A stretch of DNA of 47,056 nucleotides from assembly GCF_015751045.1 (NCBI RefSeq), contig NZ_BNJW01000022.1, positions 1 to 47,056 of the forward strand, in the 5' to 3' direction. The number at the start of each line of letters is the position of its first letter. Position 1 is the stretch's first letter. Made by a program: the position numbers and the translations under genes. Source of the DNA: Enterococcus lactis (GTDB lineage: Bacteria > Bacillota > Bacilli > Lactobacillales > Enterococcaceae). A model generated the notes under the pieces. That model saw nothing but the letters and a program-made list of their open reading frames with translations. It was not told where the DNA came from and ran no database searches. Positions 15,097-22,526 of this stretch are shown here, piece by piece.

Positions 15097-15697
15097 TTAT
15101 TTGAATGAAGTTGTGGATCATCTTCAAGAAATTCCTGAAGACGATCGTTTTGATTTGATCCAATATTATGAGGAATATTTTTTAGATTCCGGAAAAACAT
15201 TAGATCAGGTCATTGATGAATATGGTACACCAAAGCAGTTTGCTTTAAAATTAAAAATCAGTTACTTTTCAGAAGAAGAACAAGCAGAAGACGAGTTAGT
15301 GAGGAGTCCAAAAAGACAAATGCGTCTGATTTGGTTAATCATTATCGGTTTATTTGCTTCTCCTGTCCTCATTCCACTAGCATTGGGGTTTATATTGGTT
15401 ATTGGGGGACTATTGATTGCTTTGCTGGCGCTCATTTTTAGTATCTATGTTCTATGTATCAGTATCTTAGGTATTGGCTTATTCATGATCATCTCAGGAA
15501 TCAGTGTGTTTGGTCAATCGATTCTGAGTGGGTTATTCTTTATCGGTGTTGGTCTGTTCGCCACGGGAAGCGCAGTATTTATTTCGCCACTGTTGCTGAA
15601 AGGAACAAAATGGCTTTTTTATGTCATGATGAACTTTGTTAAATGGATGGGACGGCGTTTTATTACAAAAAGAGATCTGCATTCAGCGGGCGCTTGA
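15089..15697 (+). CDS. DUF1700 (HAAS domain) membrane protein
   Basis: 202 residues. An N-terminal soluble helical domain (about 1-65, NDYLNEVVDHLQEIPEDDR, then YYEEYFLDSG and EYGTPKQFA) is the HAAS signature; three or four membrane helices follow (about 85-190). It overlaps the padR-like gene by 8 bases and precedes a DUF4097 gene by 14. HAAS proteins are thought to connect PadR regulators with membrane events; the mechanism here is not known. Confidence 0.85.
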   Translation: MNDYLNEVVDHLQEIPEDDRFDLIQYYEEYFLDSGKTLDQVIDEYGTPKQFALKLKISYFSEEEQAEDELVRSPKRQMRLIWLIIIGLFASPVLIPLALGFILVIGGLLIALLALIFSIYVLCISILGIGLFMIISGISVFGQSILSGLFFIGVGLFATGSAVFISPLLLKGTKWLFYVMMNFVKWMGRRFITKRDLHSAGA

Positions 15698-15711
15698 AGG
15701 AGGACAGATAA

Positions 15712-16542
15712 ATGAGATTGAAACATTTTTTGATTACCGGTATTATCCTGATGGTTACTGGCGGACTCCTAGCAGGTGCAACTTATACATTAGGCGCTCA
15801 AAAGAGTCTGACTTGGGATGATGGCCCTCGATTGATCGATATGGTGACGGAGACGAAAAAAATCAAAGAGGCAAACAAAATCGTCATCCATGCAGAACAT
15901 CAAACAGTGTCAGTCATACGCGGGTTGGATTTTGAGATAAAAACGACCTACGATAAGACAGAAAAGCCAGAAATAAAGGAGAAAAATGGTGTATTGACCG
16001 TGAATGCAGTCAAAAAATCAGAAGGTGCGATTATTAGTTTGGAAGACACCAGTGCACAAATCACTATTGTTGTCCCTGCAGATCAGGAATTATCTGAATT
16101 GACAATCGAAGGGAATAATAGTGCAATCGACATCAACGAAGTATCGATCAAAAAAGTAAATACTATGACACACGATGGTTGGGTATCATTCAATGAATTT
16201 ACGGGAGGAACAATAACGGCGAAAGATGAATTAGGTTCTCTTCGTTTAGATGAAGTCAAGGTGGATAACTTGACCGTCATAGGAGAAAGCAGCAATTTAC
16301 ATCTAGAAGACAGTTTGGTCAGCAAAGAAGGAAACGTCACTCTAAACAATAGTAATTTATCTTTGCATGAGATGGAAAACAGTGGCTATACTCTCCAAAC
16401 ATCTGGTGAATCTCATATTGAAAAAGACTACCAGCCAATAACAAATACGTTGTTAGAGCAAGGACAGAAACGGCTGAAGATCACTGCCAAAGACACTTCG
16501 ATCAATATCACGACAGATCAAGAAGACGATGAAACAGATTGA
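15712..16542 (+). CDS. DUF4097 family protein, membrane-anchored beta-helix
   Basis: 276 residues with an N-terminal anchor (LITGIILMVTGGLLAGATY, about 6-24). The remainder alternates short beta strands with Asn/Ser turns (for example GNNSAIDINEVSIKKVN), the repetitive right-handed beta-solenoid of DUF4097 putative adhesins. GGAGG stands before the ATG. Last gene of the PadR-DUF1700 operon, closed by a clear terminator. Probably extracytoplasmic; partner unknown. Confidence 0.85.
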   Translation: MRLKHFLITGIILMVTGGLLAGATYTLGAQKSLTWDDGPRLIDMVTETKKIKEANKIVIHAEHQTVSVIRGLDFEIKTTYDKTEKPEIKEKNGVLTVNAVKKSEGAIISLEDTSAQITIVVPADQELSELTIEGNNSAIDINEVSIKKVNTMTHDGWVSFNEFTGGTITAKDELGSLRLDEVKVDNLTVIGESSNLHLEDSLVSKEGNVTLNNSNLSLHEMENSGYTLQTSGESHIEKDYQPITNTLLEQGQKRLKITAKDTSINITTDQEDDETD

Positions 16543-16568
16543 TCTAGCAAACAACTGGATAGTTTAAG

Positions 16569-16606
16569 AAAAAACAGCAAAGATCGGAAGGATCTTTGCT
16601 GTTTTT
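16569..16606 (+). terminator. Terminator after DUF4097 gene
   Basis: AAAACAGCAAAGATC and GATCTTTGCTGTTTT pair perfectly around GGAAG, with T tract. Confidence 0.92.
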
Positions 16607-16679
16607 CATCGCTTAACACACATAACTATAGTAAAATAAGTAAGAACATATCTATAAAGAAAACAGGGTGAAAAAGTAT

Positions 16680-17168
16680 ATGAAGGCAGAAGAAGGTCAA
16701 AGAGAAAAGTTAAAAATAGAAATGGAAAGATTACATACTTATATCACTCAACTAAGTCAAACCTTTTATGATCCAGATAAAGAAAAAGTGATGGTCAACT
16801 ATCCGAACAATTCAGAAGGTCGTCAATTAGAGCAAGTGTACCATGAAGTTTTCAAACATTTATTGACGGTGAAGAAAGAACTGGACTATTATTCTTTACC
16901 GATTATCGATACAGGAATATTGAAGTATGATGGGGAGAAGGAACGATTTATCTTTAAATCTGTTCGGGAAGACTTGCCTCTTTCAGCAGGAATGGATCTA
17001 GAAATCTTGGTAGAAGACTATTTTACAGAAGAAAAACACTGGGTTCGAACAAGATTGGATTATTTGCCGCAAGCAGCCGGAGGAACACAAGCAAGCGGTT
17101 GGTACATCACTGAAGACAAAGATTTGGAACTAGAAGGTGCAATGGCGCGAATTCGAAAAAAGGATTAA
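16680..17168 (+). CDS. DUF5348-like protein with N-terminal coiled coil
   Basis: 162 residues from ATG 16680, with AGGGTGA nine bases upstream; a GTG at 16668 is in frame but overlaps that site. Residues 1-75 are charged and helical. Residues 80-160 (GILKYDGEKERFIF, LPLSAGMDLEILVEDYF, HWVRTRLDYL, GWYITE, LEGAMARIR) fit the pattern I know from DUF5348 proteins, small beta-rich proteins often on mobile elements. Function is unknown. The SPFH gene follows 47 bases later, possibly co-transcribed. Confidence 0.6.
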   Translation: MKAEEGQREKLKIEMERLHTYITQLSQTFYDPDKEKVMVNYPNNSEGRQLEQVYHEVFKHLLTVKKELDYYSLPIIDTGILKYDGEKERFIFKSVREDLPLSAGMDLEILVEDYFTEEKHWVRTRLDYLPQAAGGTQASGWYITEDKDLELEGAMARIRKKD

Positions 17169-17215
17169 AAAGCAACACTATATTTATTGAAGGATAAAGG
17201 AGCGCAGAAAGTAGA

Positions 17216-18088
17216 ATGAGAGAAAAAAGAGCAATTTATATCAATGGTTATGCAGGAATCGTCAGTTTGGTCGTATTAGCTTTAGTTGGTTTATTTTTCT
17301 TCTATTTAGGCATGTGGCAAGCGAAAGTTTGGGCACTATTTTTAAGTATTTTTCTTTGGCTGATCGCGTTACTGTTGCTAAGTTCGGCAACTGTAGTCAG
17401 CCCTAATCAAGCAAAAGTGATTTTGTTTTTTGGACAATATTTAGGTACGATCCGGGAAAATGGCTTTTTCCTTACGATTCCTTTGGCACAAAAAATGACT
17501 GTTTCGTTGAAAGTTCGGAATTTCAACAGTTCTGTTTTAAAAGTCAATGATTTAGACGGAAATCCCATCGAAATCTCAGCAGTAGTCGTGTTTAAAGTCA
17601 TTGATACAGCAAAGGCATTATTCGATGTAGCGTATTATCAAGATTTTGTAGAAATCCAAAGTGAGACAGCCATCCGGCATATCGCTAGCCAATATCCGTA
17701 TGATACCTTCAATGATGATGATTTGACGCTTCGAGGAAACACTACGGCAGTGTCTGACGAGTTGAAAAAGGAGTTGCAAGAGCGTTTAGCAGTAGCAGGT
17801 GTCGAAGTAATCGAAACACGATTGAATCATTTAGCCTATGCAACAGAAATCGCCAGTGCCATGCTGCAACGTCAACAAGCAAGAGCTATTTTGTCTGCTC
17901 GACAAACCATTGTTGAAGGAGCTGTCACGATCACTCAAATGGCTTTGGAACAAATCGAAGAAGGACAAGAAATCAATTTCACCGATGATCGAAAAGTCCA
18001 ATTAATCAATAATTTACTTGTCTCAATCATTACAGACAAAGGAACGCAACCCGTTATCAATACAGGCGATATGAAAGACCGTAAGTGA
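17216..18088 (+). CDS. SPFH/band 7 (stomatin-like) membrane protein
   Basis: 290 residues. Two membrane helices (about 12-35 and 38-58) then the SPFH domain starting SSATVVSPNQAKVILFFGQYLGTIRENGFF and running to about 230 with TRLNHLAYATEIASAMLQRQQA, followed by a short tail. SPFH proteins form membrane scaffolds of flotillin/stomatin type. The ribosome site is distant (AAGGAGCG about 14 bases upstream), so translation may be weak. Function in this host is unknown. Confidence 0.88.
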   Translation: MREKRAIYINGYAGIVSLVVLALVGLFFFYLGMWQAKVWALFLSIFLWLIALLLLSSATVVSPNQAKVILFFGQYLGTIRENGFFLTIPLAQKMTVSLKVRNFNSSVLKVNDLDGNPIEISAVVVFKVIDTAKALFDVAYYQDFVEIQSETAIRHIASQYPYDTFNDDDLTLRGNTTAVSDELKKELQERLAVAGVEVIETRLNHLAYATEIASAMLQRQQARAILSARQTIVEGAVTITQMALEQIEEGQEINFTDDRKVQLINNLLVSIITDKGTQPVINTGDMKDRK

Positions 18089-18114
18089 TATAGTTTTTGT
18101 AAGATAGGAAGAAG

Positions 18115-18146
18115 GAGTTTAGGACGATTGTCTTAAACTCTTTTTT
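18115..18146 (+). terminator. Terminator after SPFH gene
   Basis: GAGTTTAGGAC and GTCTTAAACTC pair with one mismatch around GATT, then T6. Confidence 0.85.
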
Positions 18147-18257
18147 AGTTGTTCAATGAAAATGACAAAATTGAAAGAAGAATGATAGATGATTCGAAGG
18201 CATAATTGTTCGTTTTTTTCTATAATCAATATATAAAGTAAGAGAGAAGGGGAAAAA

Positions 18258-18620
18258 GTGAAAAAACTTCTGATCGGACTACTTGTTTTCATCGTTGTGG
18301 CACTTGCAGGGGTGAAAATCGCAGATTACGTAGTGATGGGCGGAGAAGAATACTATGTACAGATTACGACAGATGGTGCAAAAACAGTCTCCAAAGCAGA
18401 CTCTGGACAAGAAATAGTCAACTATAGATATATCCTGCCTGGTTATACGAAAGAGGGTAAGGAAAAAGAACTAGATTTCAATGGGCAATTGACTCGACCG
18501 CTTCGTAAAGGAGCATATTTGAAAATCACCTGGAACAAAAAGAAAGGTGTCACTTCATATGAAGAAGTCGAAAAAAAAGATGTGCCGAAAACAGCACTAG
18601 AAAAACTAATTAAAGGGTAG
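18258..18620 (+). CDS. YxeA family (DUF1093) secreted or membrane-anchored protein
   Basis: 120 residues beginning at GTG 18258, with AAGGGG upstream. N-terminal hydrophobic segment (LLIGLLVFIVVALAGVKIA) then a small beta-rich domain with YYVQITTDGAK, NYRYILPGYTKEGKEKELDF and YLKITWNKKKGVTSYEEV, as in YxeA of B. subtilis, which there lies beside the YxdLM peptide-sensing ABC transporter. Here it precedes the BceA/BceB-like genes by 8 bases, so the three form one operon. Confidence 0.85.
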   Translation: MKKLLIGLLVFIVVALAGVKIADYVVMGGEEYYVQITTDGAKTVSKADSGQEIVNYRYILPGYTKEGKEKELDFNGQLTRPLRKGAYLKITWNKKKGVTSYEEVEKKDVPKTALEKLIKG

Positions 18621-18628
18621 GGAAAGAA

Positions 18629-19381
18629 ATGAACAAAATAGTCGAAGTACAGAATGTAACAAAAGTATACGGGAAAAACAATGAGAAAAAGACGCAAGCA
18701 TTAAGCGGCATCAGCTTCGATGTAGAAAAAGGTGAATTTATTGGCATCATGGGTGCTTCCGGTTCAGGTAAATCAACGCTTTTGAATATTTTATCCACAT
18801 TAGACAAACCAACAGATGGACATATCCGAATCAATCAAAAAGATGTGACGACATTAAAAGGAAATCAACTAGCAGATTTTCGTGCGAATGAAATCGGCTT
18901 TATTTTCCAAGATTTCAATTTATTAGAAAGTTTGACAGCACAAGAAAATATCGCTGTTCCTCTTTCTTTACAAGGTGTCAGACCAAAAGAAATCAAGCAA
19001 CGTGTCCAAAAAATTGCAGAACGTTTATCGATTGCTCATATTTTGGAAAGCTATCCTTCTGAGATTTCTGGTGGACAAAAACAACGAGTCGCTGCCGCAC
19101 GTGCGTTGATCACACAACCAACGATTTTATTAGGGGATGAGCCTACAGGTGCGCTGGATTCTAAAAGTGCCCGTGATCTTTTAGATACGATGGACGAATT
19201 GAATACAAAAGATCATGTATCGATTCTTCTAGTGACACATGATCCGTTTTCTGCAAGTTATTGCCAACGTATTTTATTTATCAAGGATGGCGGTATCCAT
19301 CAAGAAGTGAAACGTGGAGATCAAAGCCGGGATTCCTTCTATCGGGAAATACTATCTATTCTTGGAAACTTGGAACAGTAG
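18629..19381 (+). CDS. BceA/YxdL-like ABC transporter ATPase
   Basis: 250 residues. Walker A GASGSGKST, signature ISGGQKQRVAAARAL, Walker B ILLGDEPTGALD, H-loop VTHDP. This is the antimicrobial-peptide ABC subfamily (BceA, YxdL, VraD). It works with the permease 13 bases downstream to detect or remove peptide antibiotics acting on lipid II cycle intermediates; that role is family knowledge. No two-component system is next to this operon. Confidence 0.9.
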   Translation: MNKIVEVQNVTKVYGKNNEKKTQALSGISFDVEKGEFIGIMGASGSGKSTLLNILSTLDKPTDGHIRINQKDVTTLKGNQLADFRANEIGFIFQDFNLLESLTAQENIAVPLSLQGVRPKEIKQRVQKIAERLSIAHILESYPSEISGGQKQRVAAARALITQPTILLGDEPTGALDSKSARDLLDTMDELNTKDHVSILLVTHDPFSASYCQRILFIKDGGIHQEVKRGDQSRDSFYREILSILGNLEQ

Positions 19382-19394
19382 GGGGAGATTGACT

Positions 19395-21197
19395 ATGCTT
19401 TGGAAATTATCACTTACTGGGATCAAGAGCCGTTTAAGAGATTACTTGGTATTATTCTCAGGATTAGTTATGGCATCTGCTATTTTTTACATGTTTGAAT
19501 CAATGGCGAGCAACGAAGCCTTTTTGAAAAGCAATACGGTCGTTGCTGCTACAGTTATCATTTTCCGACTAGGTTCTGTTTTACTAGGGATCATCACATT
19601 CGTTTATATTTTATACGCGAATTCCTTTTTGATGACGATGCGACAAAAAGACTATGCCATGTTTATGATGCTAGGAGCAAAAGGCAGAAAAATCGCACAG
19701 ATGATTTTTTCTGAAACATTCGTAGTAGGGATCGCGGCTACCTTAGTAGGTTCAGCTGTCGGTGTAGGATTGACAAGTATCGTCCACCGATTATTAGTGG
19801 ATCAGTTAGATATCAATATTTCGCATTTTACACCTTTTAGCATTCATGGGTTGTTGATCACCGTTTTGTTTTTTGCTATTTTGTTTTTATTAGCAGCTAT
19901 TGTCAATGCTTTTTCGATTGTCAAAAAACCGATTTTAGCATTGATTCGTGCGGATCAGACACCAACAAGAATCAAGCAGCATAAATTCTTGTTCTTCCTT
20001 GAAGTAGTACTAGGGATTGCTTTTCTAGGCTGCGGTTATTATATGATGAAACATGTGGGGACCTATCAAGTTTTTGGTATGGGAGTAGCTCTAGTCACGA
20101 TCGTATTAGGAACTTATTTCATTTTCCACTCTGTGATCATTTTCTTCTTATCATTACTAAAGAAATCAGAACAGATTTCATTGAAAAAATTGAACAATTT
20201 CACATTGTCACAGTTAAGTTTTCGTATTCGTGAATATACACAAATGCTCTCCATGGTTGCTATGCTGTTTGCTTTAGCACTTGGTGCTTTGACAGTAGGT
20301 CTAGGATTTAGAAATGAAATTTCGGAAATGACGGAAAATGCTGCTGGTTATGACCTAGTGATGAATAATCCTCGGGCAGAAGATCAGCAAAAAATCAAAG
20401 AACTATCACCAACACTTTCTGCTTCTTATACTCAAAAAGAAGATGCGGGAACGATTTACTATAATGCAAGTGAATTTGCGGCTCAACCATTGATCATGAT
20501 AAAACATGAAGATGGGACACCGCCGAAAATCACGAAAGAAAAAGTTCCTGCTGAAAAAATGAATGAACTGACTGTACAAGATGAGCTTCGTGGCTATGAA
20601 TTGCCTGAACAGCAAGAAAAAGAAATCAAGGTAGTCAGTCAATCGGAATTTGATCAACTGAGTTTGCCACAATCCACTTTACAGCTAGTTCAGGTCAAAG
20701 ACTTCCAAGCAAACTTGGAACCAATCAAAGCACTTGCTACACAAAATAAAACGAACAATCCATCTTTGCAAAAAGTAGAGTACAGTAACCAGAAGTATGA
20801 AATGTATGAAGGATATAATAGTCTATTCTCTGGTTTTGAATTTATGGGATTCTTCTTAGGTTTAGCTTTCTTGACTATGCTTGCTAGCTGTTTGATGTTC
20901 AAGATCTTGTCAGGAAGCAAGAGTGACATCGCTCGTTATGAAATGCTTGAAAAGATAGGAACACGACGCGGATTGCTTAAACAATCGATCCGTAGAGAAG
21001 TAGGTGTGTTATTCTTAGCACCAGGAATCTTAGGTGTAGTCCATGTCTTATTCGGATTACAAATGTTTGGTCTATTCATGCAAAATCCATATAAAGATAT
21101 TTGGGTGCCATTTACGATCTTCTTCGTATTGTATTTCATCTACTATGTACTGACGACATGGTTGTATACTGGAATCGTATTGAAAAAGAGGTTGTGA
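19395..21197 (+). CDS. BceB/YxdM-like ABC transporter permease
   Basis: 600 residues from ATG 19395 (GGGGGAG upstream). FtsX-type with the Bce layout: one N-terminal helix, several helices, a large extracellular loop (about residues 320-490, rich in Gln/Glu/Lys) between helices 7 and 8, then three helices. This loop is the sensing part in BceB. The last three codons (AGG TTG TGA) lie in the opening sequence of a modular repeat, so the present C terminus KKRL and stop come from the repeat. A terminator follows the repeat. Confidence 0.88.
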   Translation: MLWKLSLTGIKSRLRDYLVLFSGLVMASAIFYMFESMASNEAFLKSNTVVAATVIIFRLGSVLLGIITFVYILYANSFLMTMRQKDYAMFMMLGAKGRKIAQMIFSETFVVGIAATLVGSAVGVGLTSIVHRLLVDQLDINISHFTPFSIHGLLITVLFFAILFLLAAIVNAFSIVKKPILALIRADQTPTRIKQHKFLFFLEVVLGIAFLGCGYYMMKHVGTYQVFGMGVALVTIVLGTYFIFHSVIIFFLSLLKKSEQISLKKLNNFTLSQLSFRIREYTQMLSMVAMLFALALGALTVGLGFRNEISEMTENAAGYDLVMNNPRAEDQQKIKELSPTLSASYTQKEDAGTIYYNASEFAAQPLIMIKHEDGTPPKITKEKVPAEKMNELTVQDELRGYELPEQQEKEIKVVSQSEFDQLSLPQSTLQLVQVKDFQANLEPIKALATQNKTNNPSLQKVEYSNQKYEMYEGYNSLFSGFEFMGFFLGLAFLTMLASCLMFKILSGSKSDIARYEMLEKIGTRRGLLKQSIRREVGVLFLAPGILGVVHVLFGLQMFGLFMQNPYKDIWVPFTIFFVLYFIYYVLTTWLYTGIVLKKRL

Positions 21198-21265
21198 CAG
21201 AAGTGATCAGCTTCAAGAAATTTCGGCTTATCTCCGAAGAAGCTACTTCTGGAACACCGTTTGTT
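21187..21265 (+). repeat. Modular palindromic repeat R6 (short type A)
   Basis: Opens AGAGGTTGTGAC within the permease stop and closes GAACACCGTTTGTT. Compared with R5a and R8 it lacks about 43 internal bases (part of the left arm and the central loop), with AAATTT-like microhomology at the junction. Right arm CGGCTTATCTCCGAAGAAGC is kept. Confidence 0.85.
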
Positions 21266-21270
21266 CAGAA

Positions 21271-21306
21271 AGAGGGACTGTGACAAGTTTTTGTCACAGT
21301 CCCTCT
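21271..21306 (+). terminator. Terminator after R6
   Basis: AGAGGGACTGTGACAA and TTGTCACAGTCCCTCT pair perfectly around GTTT; short T tract. Confidence 0.9.
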
Positions 21307-21429
21307 TTCGTGATCTTTTATTAGAATATAGTAAATTTTTTCTCGTTACTCACGGAATAAGCTGTTAAGAAAACGGTTTCCATGTATACTGGAATCAGTA
21401 CAAATGAAAGAAAAGAGGGTGCAAGGAAC

Positions 21430-22479
21430 ATGGAAATCAATGAACAAAATTTTGACGGAAACTATCACTTGATCACGATCACGAATCAAAATGGGACATC
21501 TTTGTCTGTCAGTGATCTAGGTGCACGAGTCGTCCATTTTCAAACAATGATCGATAATGAAAAACGAGAGTTGGTTCTAGGCTTTGATGAAGCAAAAGAA
21601 TATCTGGAAAAAGATCCTTATATCGGAGCTTCAATCGGACGTATGGCTGGACGGATCACGGATGGCACATTCAAATTAGATGATGAAACATTCAAAGTAA
21701 AAACAGATCCAGATACTGGCCATTGTTTACATGGCGGTGCACCTAGCTTTGAAGCCAAGCAGTGGCATTATACAGTTATTAATGGTGAGAACGAAGCCTC
21801 AGTCATTTTCTATCAGACTAGTCCAGACATGGAAAATGGATTTCCTGGCACTTTAGACGTAGAAGTACGGTATACACTGACGAATGATGATACATGGCGA
21901 GTGACAGTCCAAGGGATCAGTGACCAGAAAACAGTATTCAATCCGACGAATCATGTTTATTTCAATTTAACTGGTGATCCAACACAGCCAATCGACGAAC
22001 ATACGCTTTGGTTGAACAGCCGATTATTCGCTACGCTCAATAAAGATACGACGCCTACAGGAGAAGTGATTTCAGTAAGCGGTACAGCATTTGACTTTCA
22101 ACATCCTAAAAAATTAGGTGAGGTATTCGCCAGTGATTTTCGCCAATCAACGATGGTAGGCGGTATCGATCATCCATTTTTATTAAAAAAACAGGCTGAT
22201 CTGCTAAATGCAGCGGAATTGACGAGCCCTGATGAAAAAGTATCAATCCAAGTAAAAACGGATGCTTCAGGAATTGTGATTTTTACCGCAAATTTTGGAG
22301 AAGATGGGCCAGAAATGCGTGGAAAAAAATTAGTAGATCATGGCGGTATCACATTTGAGACTCAAGAACTACCAGGAGCAGAGCGACTTGAAAGTTTTGG
22401 AGATGTCACTCTGGAACCTAACCAAGTACGCGAATTTGTAACGGAATACAAAATAAATAAATATAAAGAAATAGAATAA
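21430..22479 (+). CDS. galM: Aldose 1-epimerase (galactose mutarotase)
   Basis: 349 residues from ATG 21430 (AAGGAAC upstream). Interconverts alpha and beta anomers of galactose and other aldoses in the cytosol. Substrate-binding and catalytic motifs are visible: ASIGRMAGRI, GHCLHGG, NPTNHVYFNL (catalytic His) and FETQELPGA (catalytic Glu). It stands alone between two terminators, apart from any gal operon. A candidate catabolite site GAAAACGGTTTC lies about 60 bases upstream near TATACT, but I do not count it as firm. Confidence 0.92.
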   Translation: MEINEQNFDGNYHLITITNQNGTSLSVSDLGARVVHFQTMIDNEKRELVLGFDEAKEYLEKDPYIGASIGRMAGRITDGTFKLDDETFKVKTDPDTGHCLHGGAPSFEAKQWHYTVINGENEASVIFYQTSPDMENGFPGTLDVEVRYTLTNDDTWRVTVQGISDQKTVFNPTNHVYFNLTGDPTQPIDEHTLWLNSRLFATLNKDTTPTGEVISVSGTAFDFQHPKKLGEVFASDFRQSTMVGGIDHPFLLKKQADLLNAAELTSPDEKVSIQVKTDASGIVIFTANFGEDGPEMRGKKLVDHGGITFETQELPGAERLESFGDVTLEPNQVREFVTEYKINKYKEIE

Positions 22480-22482
22480 ATT

Positions 22483-22519
22483 AAAAAAGGGAATGTGACA
22501 CTGTCACACGCCCTTTTTT
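22483..22519. terminator. Bidirectional terminator between galM and wall hydrolase gene
   Basis: AAAAAAGGG and CCCTTTTTT flank TGTGACA/TGTCACA with a two-base mismatch; A and T tracts on both sides serve the two convergent genes. Confidence 0.88.
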
Positions 22520-22526
22520 ATTTATT

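Noticed and set aside
21366-21380. CcpA (cre) site before galM
   Set aside because: GAAAACGGTTTC has a partial match only and the full 14-15 base consensus is not met.
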